This document shows, in pieces, positions 7,648 through 16,093 of a DNA stretch of 42,889 nucleotides (its first letter is position 1; every line of letters begins with the position of its first letter). The notes under the pieces are model-generated. The model was not told the DNA's origin. It saw only the letters and a list, made by a program, of their open reading frames with translations, and ran no database searches. The DNA comes from a virus, in IMG/VR virus record IMGVR_UViG_3300046829_000089, positions 1 to 42,889 of that record; one strand, 5' to 3'. A program made the translations under genes and the position numbers.

Positions 7648-8520
7648 ATGGCTGACATTCTTGTTTCGGCCATGGGTCAAATCCTGGCCTCGGGCGTGAC
7701 CTTCACCTACGGCATCGATAACTCCGGTGGTTACGGCAAGATGGCGGTCAATGCCGTCAACGGGATTCCAATCCTTGACGTCAACGGTCATCTGTTGCCG
7801 ACCGGCAATGGCACGGCCAATCTGGGTGTTCCCACCTTGCGCTGGCGCGGATTGGTGCTGGCGAAAAATTCAGGGTTCGTCCTGTGGGATGACGGCACTG
7901 GGAATGGCGACAACCTGACGTACCCATCTGCGGTGGGCCCGGCGTTTTTCGACAACACCACCGGCTTCGTACTGCAATTCGACGTGCAGTCCCTGGCTGC
8001 TGATCGCACCATCATCTGGCCCAATGCCGCGGGCACCGTGACCTTGCTCGGCAACACCAGCACCGGCTCTGGGGCTATCGTCCTGGCCACGGCGCCGACG
8101 ATGACCAACCCGGTGGTGGGCACGCAGGCGTTTGGCGACAGTTCCACCAAGGCGGCATCGACCGAGTTTGTCGCGGCCAACTTCTGCGGGTCCGTCAACG
8201 AAACCGCGCTGTCGATCAGCGCCGGTGTGGTCAACGTCAACTGCGCGCTCGGCGACTACTTCACTCTGGCGCTGTCGGCCAATGTGACCAGCATCACGTT
8301 CAGCAACCTGCCCGCTTCCGGCAAGGCGCGCACGATCATGATCCAGACCACGCAGAACGCGAGCTCGGCCAAGACGGTGGCGTTCCCGGCATCCTTCAAG
8401 TGGGCCGGCGGCGTGACTGGCGTGGTGAGCGTGGGCTTGAGCGCGGTGGATCTGCTGGCCATCAGCACATTCGATCAGGGTACGACCTGGCAGGCTACGA
8501 TCGGAAACGGGTTTGCATGA
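7648..8520 (+). CDS. Appendage/decoration protein with tail-fibre-like repeat
   Basis: 290 residues. The middle contains ATAPTMTNPVVGTQAFGD followed by SSTKAASTEFV, a repeat type common in phage tail-fibre proteins (TQ-x-GD-(N/S)STKAA-(S/T)-x-FV). The C-terminal third (VTSITFSNLPASGKA... KWAGGV) is a beta module that recurs in loose form in the long fibre gene of this genome. It probably is a virion surface protein. Its place in the capsid-side gene block rather than next to the fibre suggests a head or collar decoration. Confidence 0.65.
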   Translation: MADILVSAMGQILASGVTFTYGIDNSGGYGKMAVNAVNGIPILDVNGHLLPTGNGTANLGVPTLRWRGLVLAKNSGFVLWDDGTGNGDNLTYPSAVGPAFFDNTTGFVLQFDVQSLAADRTIIWPNAAGTVTLLGNTSTGSGAIVLATAPTMTNPVVGTQAFGDSSTKAASTEFVAANFCGSVNETALSISAGVVNVNCALGDYFTLALSANVTSITFSNLPASGKARTIMIQTTQNASSAKTVAFPASFKWAGGVTGVVSVGLSAVDLLAISTFDQGTTWQATIGNGFA

Positions 8521-9206
8521 GCCCTAATTCTCATCAGCAACTTTTGCTCGGCGGCGCCAGCGGAACCGATCCGTTTTTCGCCAATGTGATTTCGTTGGTG
8601 CATTTCGACGGAACCCCCGGCGACACCACCTACATCGACCAGATTGCCACGCGTACGTGGGGATTCGGTGCTCCTGCGCCGACGTTGAGCAACGTCCAAG
8701 TCAAGTTTGGGCCAACGTCGTTGCTAGTGCCGGGCGCTGGGAATGTTGCCGTGGTAAGTGGCGCGGGTGGCGATGCGTTTGGTTCCAGCGATTTCACGAT
8801 TGAGTTCTGGTTCAACCCGACCACGCTCACCGGTGTCATGATTATCCTGGATTTCCGCAGCGCCAACCCGGACGCGGCGCCGGCCATCTATTTCGATGGC
8901 ACGACGATCAACTATTTCACGGCCAACGCCATTCAGATCACGGGCACGGCGATTTCTACGGGCGCATGGACGTTCATCGCGTTGTCTCGCGTCAGCGGTA
9001 ACACGCGGATGTTTTTCGATGGTATACAGGTGGGGTCGACGTACGTGGACTCCAACGTGTACACCAACGTTCACATGTTGCTCGGCTCCGGGTTCAACGG
9101 TGCCCAGTTCATCAACGGCTTCATCGACGAGTATCGTGTGACCAGCGGCGTGGGGCGCTACACTTCCAACTTCACTCCGCCCACGCTGGCGTTCCCGAAT
9201 AGCTGA
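8517..9206 (+). CDS. LamG/concanavalin A-like lectin-fold virion protein
   Basis: 229 residues, coupled to the preceding gene by ATGA. Features of the laminin-G-like jellyroll are clear: LVHFDGTPGDTT near the start, SSDFTIEFWFNP, GAWTFIALSRVSGNTRMFFDG and GFIDEYRVTSGVGRYTSNFTP at the end. The fold commonly binds glycans. In a capsid-side position it probably decorates the particle and lets it adhere to host or environmental polysaccharide. Which glycan, if any, cannot be read from the sequence. Confidence 0.82.
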   Translation: MSPNSHQQLLLGGASGTDPFFANVISLVHFDGTPGDTTYIDQIATRTWGFGAPAPTLSNVQVKFGPTSLLVPGAGNVAVVSGAGGDAFGSSDFTIEFWFNPTTLTGVMIILDFRSANPDAAPAIYFDGTTINYFTANAIQITGTAISTGAWTFIALSRVSGNTRMFFDGIQVGSTYVDSNVYTNVHMLLGSGFNGAQFINGFIDEYRVTSGVGRYTSNFTPPTLAFPNS

Positions 9207-9208
9207 CC

Positions 9209-9850
9209 ATGGCCATTTCAGACGTCGACATCGCCAACCTGGCCCTGCAGAAGCTGGGCCAGCAGCCCATTGTGTCGTTCGATCAGCCGACGCCGCGCGC
9301 CGCCGCGTTCAACCGCTGCTATGGGATGTATCGCGACAAGATGCAGCGCCGGCGCTGGAACTTCAACCGCGCCTACACGAACCTGCCGGCACTGACCGCG
9401 GTGCCGCCATTCGAGTACCAGTACGCGTACCAGCTCCCCGACGACTACCTGCGCCTGGAACTGGCGTCGCAGGTACAGCCGAACATCGGTTCGCCATTGA
9501 ACGTCATCAGTATGCCGGGTGTGAGCTTGGCTGATTACAATGGTGGTCGCACGCAGGACTACCGAATTGTCGGCAAGCAGATCTGGTCGAACATCCCGCC
9601 GCCGTTGTCGATCATCTACGGCAAGCGCGAGACGGACCCCAACATGTTCGATGCCGCTTTCACGACCGCATTTGCCAGTTATCTTGCATGGGAGCTGTGC
9701 GAGCTCATCACCAATTCCAATGCAAAAAAGGCCACGCTGGCCCAGGAATTCAAGGAAGCGGTCTGGGAAGCGCTGAACGCCAAAGCCATCGAGTTGCCAC
9801 CGGAGACGATTCCAGACGATACTTGGATGCTGGCGCGCATCGGCAGCTAA
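9209..9850 (+). CDS. Tail tubular protein A (T7 gp11-like)
   Basis: 213 residues. The N-terminus VDIANLALQKLGQQPI followed by RRRWNFNRAYTNL and later YQYAYQLPDDYLRLE are hallmarks of podophage tail tubular protein A, which attaches below the portal and starts the tail tube. It is directly followed by tail tubular B, as in T7. The C-terminal FTTAFASYLAWELCELITNS segment also fits. Length is close to the family norm. Confidence 0.92.
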   Translation: MAISDVDIANLALQKLGQQPIVSFDQPTPRAAAFNRCYGMYRDKMQRRRWNFNRAYTNLPALTAVPPFEYQYAYQLPDDYLRLELASQVQPNIGSPLNVISMPGVSLADYNGGRTQDYRIVGKQIWSNIPPPLSIIYGKRETDPNMFDAAFTTAFASYLAWELCELITNSNAKKATLAQEFKEAVWEALNAKAIELPPETIPDDTWMLARIGS

Positions 9851-9859
9851 GGAGTTCGC

Positions 9860-12493
9860 ATGGCAGCCTCACTGGTCTGGTCCTCGTTCAATGCGGGCGA
9901 ACTATCCCCGCTGATCGAGGGCCGGGTCGACCTGCCGCAGTACATGAAGGGCGGACGCATCTGCCTGAACATGATACCGACCGTGCAGGGCCCCGCGCTA
10001 CGCCGCGGCGGTAGCCGCTTCATCGGTCATTCCAATCAGGGCAGCTCATTCGACCCCAGCGTGATCCTGCGCTTTTCACGCAGTCAGACCGAATCCTACG
10101 TCCTGGAATTCACCGACAAGAAGCTGTATTTTTTCTTCAACGGTGGCCTGGTGTTGGATGCGTTCAACAACCCCTATTTCATCCCGACGCCGTACGCGCA
10201 GGCGGACCTGTTCAATGCCGATGGCTCCCCGGCAGTCGTTGGCGCCGAGTCGATCGACGTCATCTACCTGACGCATCCGAAATACCCGCCGCAGGTGCTG
10301 TCGTTTTTTGGCGCGACCAACTGGACGCTGTTCCCGTTCGCCAATGTCGACGGCCCGTGGAACGACGAGAATGCAGACCTGTTGTCCACGGTGCATGTCG
10401 CGGGAACGATCACGATCGGCAGCACGGTCATCATCACGGCGTCGAAAGACATTTTCCAGGCGGGCCATGTGGGCGCGCTGTTCCGCATCCATCAGCAGGA
10501 TCTGACGTCGATCAAGCCCTGGTCGCCCGGCATCAAGACGCCCGTGGTATCCGTTGGCGTGCAACGGCGTAGCGGCAACATCACCTACCAGTGCGAATCC
10601 GTCGATCCCGGCGTGGCGCCATTCAGCGCCGCGGGCCCGCCACTGTTTGTGCAGGCCGGCCCGAATACGCTGGTGCACACGGAAGGCAATGCGTGGGATG
10701 GTGACCAGTCTACCGTCATCGACCCCATCGGATCGACTTCGTGGTACTCGACCGGCATGGAGTGGTCGTATCAGGATTGTGGTTACGGGGTCGTGTTGAT
10801 CCAGTCATTTTCAACGACCAAGGTGGTGACGGGCGTGGTGCTGCGCCAGTTGCCGCAGGCGGTCGTCGGCATCCCCGGCGCGACCAATCGCTGGGAAATG
10901 GGGGCGTGGAGCACGGCGCAAGGTTTTCCGGCCATTTCCTGCTTCTTCCGCCAGCGCCTGACCTTCTTCGGGCGCAACCTGATGTGGGCGTCGGTGGTTG
11001 GCGACTTTACCAATTTCGCCGACAAGAGTTTCGGCGAGGTGTTGCCGGATTCGGCGATCACGGAACCGTTCCTGTCTGACCAGGTCAACGACGTCGCCTG
11101 TGTCTCACCGGCTGATACGCTGTTCGTCGGCACCAGCGGTGGCGAGTTCCTGGTGGCGCAGCAGTCGATTTCCGATCCACTGGGCCCCGGCAATATCCAG
11201 ATCCCGCAGCAGTCGCAGTACGGTTGCCGCGCCGTTCAGCCCATCCGCGTGCAGCAATATACGTTGTTCGTGACCAAGAACGGGCGCGTGCTGCGCGAGT
11301 CCACGTTCGCATTCAACGCCGGGCCGAACGGCTCCTACACATCGCAGGATGTTGTCGTTTTGTCCGAGCACATCACCAATGGCGGTATCATCGCCATGGC
11401 GTTCGCCAAGAATCCGTTCATGACCATTTTCATGGTACTCGGCAATGGCGCGCTCATTTCTTTCACCTACAGCCCCGAGCAGACGGTCAAATCTTGGGCG
11501 CGGCATGACCTGGGCAGCCATGGCAAAGCGGTAGCGATCTGCGTCGTGCCGAACGGCACCGGTGACTGGGATGACGTGTACGTCGAAGTCGCGCGCGCCA
11601 CGAACGACGGCACCGGCCATATCCAGTACAGCATCGAGCGCATCGAGCAGCCGTACTACAACCTGCCCGGCGACCGGCAGCAGAATGCGTTCTACGTCGA
11701 TTGCGGACTGACACTCAACAACACCATCAATGCCGACCTGACGCCCGACCCCGGCGCGCTGGTCGTGGGCTCGACTGGCGTATTGTTCCAGGTATCGACC
11801 GACGTGTTTGCCCCGACTGACGAGGGCCGTTTCATCCACTACGATTTCCTGGGCACGCAGGTGGGTCCGGATGGTCTGGAATACCCGCTGGGGCTCAAGG
11901 CTATTGCCAAGATCACGCAGTACATTTCCCCGCTGATCGTGGCGGCGGACATCGACGTGGCGTGGCCTAGCGTGGCACTGATCCCGGCCAACGCCTGGCG
12001 CATGACGGTGACGCGATTCGCCGGCAACCCTGCGTGGAACGGGTCGACGATTTCGATCCTGGCCGATGGCGCGTGCCAGCCGGATCAGTCCTACACCAAC
12101 CTGGACGACTTCGTGACGTTGCAGTTCCCGGCCAGTGTCGTGCAATGCGGAATCAAATCCCCCGCGGTGTTCCAGACCATGAAGCCCGAAGGTGGCGACC
12201 CCACCGGGTCCAACATGGGCAAGCTCAAACGCAACGTGCGCTACACCCTGCGCTTGCTGAATACGCTGGGTCCGCAAGTGGGGCGCGATCTGGACAGCAT
12301 GATCGAAATCGAACTGCGCGAACCCGATGTGCCCAACGACGACCCGCCGCCGATATTCACCGGCGACACGCCGCGCGACATGTTCAACGGCGAGTGGGAC
12401 CGTGAGGGGCGTGTCATGGTGACGGCGCCACAGCCGTTGCCGTTGACCTTGTGCGCGATTGCCACGTCCTTTGCCGAGGAGCCTGACGGCTGA
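9860..12493 (+). CDS. Tail tubular protein B / nozzle (T7 gp12-like)
   Basis: 877 residues. The start SLVWSSFNAGELSPLIEGRVDLPQ and GGSRFIGHSNQG are the classic opening of tail tubular protein B, the large beta-propeller nozzle at the end of the short tail. The region around SCFFRQRLTFFGR and WASVVGDFTNF is also typical. The preceding gene is tail tubular A and the following is the gp13 analogue. The stop overlaps the next ATG by one base (TGATG). Confidence 0.93.
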   Translation: MAASLVWSSFNAGELSPLIEGRVDLPQYMKGGRICLNMIPTVQGPALRRGGSRFIGHSNQGSSFDPSVILRFSRSQTESYVLEFTDKKLYFFFNGGLVLDAFNNPYFIPTPYAQADLFNADGSPAVVGAESIDVIYLTHPKYPPQVLSFFGATNWTLFPFANVDGPWNDENADLLSTVHVAGTITIGSTVIITASKDIFQAGHVGALFRIHQQDLTSIKPWSPGIKTPVVSVGVQRRSGNITYQCESVDPGVAPFSAAGPPLFVQAGPNTLVHTEGNAWDGDQSTVIDPIGSTSWYSTGMEWSYQDCGYGVVLIQSFSTTKVVTGVVLRQLPQAVVGIPGATNRWEMGAWSTAQGFPAISCFFRQRLTFFGRNLMWASVVGDFTNFADKSFGEVLPDSAITEPFLSDQVNDVACVSPADTLFVGTSGGEFLVAQQSISDPLGPGNIQIPQQSQYGCRAVQPIRVQQYTLFVTKNGRVLRESTFAFNAGPNGSYTSQDVVVLSEHITNGGIIAMAFAKNPFMTIFMVLGNGALISFTYSPEQTVKSWARHDLGSHGKAVAICVVPNGTGDWDDVYVEVARATNDGTGHIQYSIERIEQPYYNLPGDRQQNAFYVDCGLTLNNTINADLTPDPGALVVGSTGVLFQVSTDVFAPTDEGRFIHYDFLGTQVGPDGLEYPLGLKAIAKITQYISPLIVAADIDVAWPSVALIPANAWRMTVTRFAGNPAWNGSTISILADGACQPDQSYTNLDDFVTLQFPASVVQCGIKSPAVFQTMKPEGGDPTGSNMGKLKRNVRYTLRLLNTLGPQVGRDLDSMIEIELREPDVPNDDPPPIFTGDTPRDMFNGEWDREGRVMVTAPQPLPLTLCAIATSFAEEPDG

Positions 12494-12915
12494 TGGAAGT
12501 CAGAGAGTTTCATCCCTACGATCTGCAGTCCCTGAATGTGCCGCTATTCACGATGCGCCTGGGTGGTCCCTCGGCGACAGAGCATGCGATCGCGCTCAAG
12601 GAAGCCGGCGATTGCTTCACCGCGACCGTCAACGGCGACCCCATCGCCAGCATTGGCCTGATCCACTTCTGGCCGGGGCGCAAGTACGTGTGGGCGTATC
12701 TGGCGCCGGATTTCTGCAGGAACGCGCTGAGCCTGACGCGGGCTATCCATCGCTGGTTGAAGTACCATGGCGACGGGAGAATCGAAACCGCCATCGACCC
12801 CTTGGACGCCAAAGCCATCCGCTGGGCCGAGCGGTTCGGCTTCAAGTGCGAGGGGCTGATGGTGAAATATCTGGAAACCGGCCAGGATATGTACCTGTAC
12901 GCGCGAGTGAGGTAG
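12493..12915 (+). CDS. GNAT-like protein, T7 gp13 (internal virion protein A) analogue
   Basis: 140 residues. The C-terminal pattern KAIRWAERFGFKCEGLM followed by GQDMYLYARV is the end of a GNAT acyltransferase fold, while the acetyl-CoA-binding R/QxxGxG/A motif is not evident. T7 gp13 is about the same length, occupies the same place (between gp12 and gp14) and resembles acetyltransferases. I infer an assembly role rather than confirmed catalysis. Confidence 0.78.
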   Translation: MEVREFHPYDLQSLNVPLFTMRLGGPSATEHAIALKEAGDCFTATVNGDPIASIGLIHFWPGRKYVWAYLAPDFCRNALSLTRAIHRWLKYHGDGRIETAIDPLDAKAIRWAERFGFKCEGLMVKYLETGQDMYLYARVR

Positions 12916-12917
12916 GT

Positions 12918-13466
12918 ATGGCACCGATCGTCATCATGGGCGCAATGGCGGCGATTTCCGCCATCGGGGCTATTTCTGCAGGCAAGGCGCAATCGGCTTC
13001 CTACAAGTCGCAGCAGAGCGCGGCCAACTACAATGCGACCGTCAACCGCGACAACGCCATGTCAGCCGAGGCCGCGGGTAGCGCCAACGAATTGGCCATG
13101 CGCCGGCAGAACGATCAGATTCTTGGCAAGGAACGCGCGAGCGCGATCGAGGGTACGGGCAGCACGAGCGGCACAACGGCTGGCGTGCTTGCGCAGAACG
13201 GCGCCGATCTGGAACTGAACGCGCTCAATGAACGCTATCGTTCGACCATGCAAGGTCGTGGCTTGCTGGCAGCCGGGCAACTGGATGAGTTCCAGGCCAA
13301 TGTTGCTGGACAGAACGCAAGTGCGGCACGTAGCGCCAGCTACATCGGCGCAGCCAGCAGCGCGCTGAGTTCGTTCTCGAATTACAGTTCCTACCGCTAC
13401 CTGACGGCCGGTGGTACGAGTTCAAACGCATTTGCCGGCTCATCTGCTGGCGGTTGGGGCGGCTGA
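12918..13466 (+). CDS. Internal virion protein B (T7 gp14-like)
   Basis: 182 residues from ATG 12918 with GAGGTAGGT upstream. A hydrophobic N-terminus (VIMGAMAAISAIGAISAG) is followed by a long Ala/Gln/Asn-rich helical region (SYKSQQSAANYNATVNRDN) and a Gly/Ser-rich tail. This matches T7 gp14, which is ejected and forms the outer-membrane part of the DNA channel. Gene order supports it. TGATG overlap with the next gene. Confidence 0.82.
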   Translation: MAPIVIMGAMAAISAIGAISAGKAQSASYKSQQSAANYNATVNRDNAMSAEAAGSANELAMRRQNDQILGKERASAIEGTGSTSGTTAGVLAQNGADLELNALNERYRSTMQGRGLLAAGQLDEFQANVAGQNASAARSASYIGAASSALSSFSNYSSYRYLTAGGTSSNAFAGSSAGGWGG

Positions 13467-16093
13467 TGCCCCAGATCACCTACGATCCGACCACGGTCCC
13501 GGCATCGGGTTCCGACGCCGCGCCGAACGCGCAGGGCGCCAATTTCACGCCAGCCGTGGGTCAGGCGCTGGAAGGCCTGGGCCAGCAAGGTAGTCGCTTG
13601 GCCAGCGACATGGCGCGCATCGACTACCAGCGCAAGCAGGCGGATCAAGTCACGTCGCTGACCAAAAATCTAATGGATGGCGACGAGCAGTTCAACAAAA
13701 TCACGGAGCAGTTGAAGGCGACGTCGGGCCAACCTAATTCCGGAATTGCCGAGAATGGTGATGGGTACGTCAGCAAACTCAAGGAGCAATTTGAACCGTG
13801 GGCCAACAAACTCGTGGATCAGCAAACTGATCCGCGTGTCCAGCGCATTGCGATAGAACGCATCGGTGCTATGCACAATCGATTGTTCAACAATGCCGTA
13901 AATTGGGAAATGGCTACGGGACGCGCGTGGCGCATCAGCGGTATCGATGATGGCATCACTCACGACGCGACGGCGGTACAGCAAGACCCTTCTCAATACG
14001 ATGAACGGTTAAAGGGCCAACTCGACACGATCAATACGCTGTCTGGCGAACTTCATCCGGAAGATAAAATCGCTTTGCGCAAGCGGGCCCAGCAGCAGCT
14101 TGCCGAGGGCGCGAGCCTGGGGTTTGTGCAGGCGATGCCAAGCAAGGCCGCGGCGATCCTGACGGGCGAGCATCCGTTGCCGCCTGATAGCATTCAGGCA
14201 AAGATCGTCGCCGAGGCCAAATCGAAAGGCGTTGACCCAAACACGGCGCTTGCGCAGGCGCAGCTTGAATCAAGCATGCGGCCAGATGTCGGTAGCAATG
14301 TTCCGGGACATACCGCGCGCGGGTTGTTTGGGCAGATCGATTCATCGTGGGCGCAATACAGCGGAGGGGCGGATCGTGGCGATGTGGACGCGCAAGTTAA
14401 GTCGGGCATTGCTCAAATGGCCGATAGCCAAAAGGCGCTACGCCAAAGTCTCGGTCGCGACCCTACGCCGTACGACCAGCGATTGGCCCACTGGTTCGGT
14501 ATTGGAGCTGCTCCTGCAATTATTCGCGCACCCGATTCCCAACCATTCGGCGAGCTACTTACGAAGGCTGGATACCGCGAACCTTCCAAGGTGCTATCCC
14601 AAAACGGCCTCAACGCGCAATCCACCGTAGGCGACGTCAAGCACCTGGTCCAGGTCAACATGGACAAGGCGATGACCGCGACTGCCGGTTTCGCCAACGC
14701 GCCGGAACCGGACAAGGGTTCGACTACCGACAACATGCCGGCGTTCCTGGCGCAACTGACGCCACCAGGGCGCGCAGCGATGCTGTCGCATGCACAAACC
14801 CTGATGCGCAAGGATCGGTCGGTCGAGCGCACGCAGATCGAGGCGCAGTTCAATGACGCGAGCGCAGCGTGGGAACGCGGCGAAGGCGCCAAAGACCCGC
14901 CGAGTCTGGCGCAGTGGCAAAGCGCGTACGGGCCTCAGATCGGGCTCATGAAGTACCAGCATCAATCGCAGCTACAGGATTTCGGAGCGCAGTACGCGAA
15001 GGTCGCAACCGCCAATCCCGAGCAGCAGCAGGCGATCTACGAATCCAGCAAGGGCTCGACAAGCGCGACCGGCATGCAGTTGCACGACATGATCGGTCAG
15101 GCCATCAATCGCGTGAACACCGAGCGTGCTGCGGATCCGGTGGGATTCGATCAGGTCAAGGGGCTCAAGACCACGACGCCGCTGGATTTCAGCGATCCCA
15201 GCAAACTCGTGCCGCAACTGAGCGCGCGGTACGAACAGTCGGCGCAGATCGCGCAGCAGTTCGGTACGCCTTATGAACCGCTGTCGAAAGACGAAGCGCT
15301 CAAGTTTTCCAACTTTGTCGCCAATGCCAAGCCGTCGCAGGTGCAGGACTATCTGGCCTCGGCGAAGGTTGCAGCGAACGCGAACCCAGAACACTACATG
15401 GCCCTGCTCGGCCAGATCGCGCCGAACCATCCAGCGATAGCTCATGCGGGCGCGATCGCAGATCAGAATCCGCAAGCCGCGGCGATGGTGTTGCAGGGCG
15501 CGGCGATGCTCAAGCCGCAGGGCGAGAAAAAGGAAGTCAGTATCGTCATGCCACCAGAAGGAGCGTTCCGCAAGGCGTGGCAAGATACTGGGGCGACCGA
15601 GGCCTACGCCGGCAATCAGCGCGAATCCGACATGGCGATGCAGGCCGCGATGGCGTACTACACGGCCGCCTACCCCATCAGCCAGCGCAACGACAAGACG
15701 GTGGACGCTGACACGTGGAAGAAGGCCGTGGAAGCAACTACCGGTGGGGTGATCGAGTATGGCACCGGCAAGACTCTGGCGCCGTACGGCATGAAGCCGT
15801 CCGATTTCCCGGACGCGGTGTCGAAGGTGTGGCCAACGATCATGTCGCAGGCCGGGCTCGACCCGAAAGACCATTCGCCGCAGTCCTACACGATGACCGA
15901 CATCGGCCCCGGCCAGTACGCCGTCACCAGTGGCAGCGGCTACCTTCCTGGCAAGGACGGTCAGCCGGTCGTGTTCGATCTGCTCAAGGGCCAGCTCATG
16001 ACCGGAAACCAGGAGTTGCCGCCGCCGATTCCGAGGAAACCGGAGAAGGTCGCCACCGATTCTCTGCCGATGATGCGGGGACGCGGTCGATGA
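13466..16093 (+). CDS. Internal virion protein with lytic transglycosylase domain
   Basis: 875 residues. Residues about 250-360 form an SLT-type transglycosylase: ALAQAQLESSMRP with the probable catalytic Glu268, then ARGLFGQIDSSW, DAQVKSGIAQMAD and YDQRLAHWFG. T7 gp16 has the same enzyme at its N-terminus and opens the murein during DNA ejection; here it sits in the gp15 position. The rest is Ala/Gln-rich helical sequence, as in ejection proteins. Part of the gene (about 13660-14640) looks less GC-rich than its flanks, which may mark a recombined segment. Confidence 0.88.
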   Translation: MPQITYDPTTVPASGSDAAPNAQGANFTPAVGQALEGLGQQGSRLASDMARIDYQRKQADQVTSLTKNLMDGDEQFNKITEQLKATSGQPNSGIAENGDGYVSKLKEQFEPWANKLVDQQTDPRVQRIAIERIGAMHNRLFNNAVNWEMATGRAWRISGIDDGITHDATAVQQDPSQYDERLKGQLDTINTLSGELHPEDKIALRKRAQQQLAEGASLGFVQAMPSKAAAILTGEHPLPPDSIQAKIVAEAKSKGVDPNTALAQAQLESSMRPDVGSNVPGHTARGLFGQIDSSWAQYSGGADRGDVDAQVKSGIAQMADSQKALRQSLGRDPTPYDQRLAHWFGIGAAPAIIRAPDSQPFGELLTKAGYREPSKVLSQNGLNAQSTVGDVKHLVQVNMDKAMTATAGFANAPEPDKGSTTDNMPAFLAQLTPPGRAAMLSHAQTLMRKDRSVERTQIEAQFNDASAAWERGEGAKDPPSLAQWQSAYGPQIGLMKYQHQSQLQDFGAQYAKVATANPEQQQAIYESSKGSTSATGMQLHDMIGQAINRVNTERAADPVGFDQVKGLKTTTPLDFSDPSKLVPQLSARYEQSAQIAQQFGTPYEPLSKDEALKFSNFVANAKPSQVQDYLASAKVAANANPEHYMALLGQIAPNHPAIAHAGAIADQNPQAAAMVLQGAAMLKPQGEKKEVSIVMPPEGAFRKAWQDTGATEAYAGNQRESDMAMQAAMAYYTAAYPISQRNDKTVDADTWKKAVEATTGGVIEYGTGKTLAPYGMKPSDFPDAVSKVWPTIMSQAGLDPKDHSPQSYTMTDIGPGQYAVTSGSGYLPGKDGQPVVFDLLKGQLMTGNQELPPPIPRKPEKVATDSLPMMRGRGR

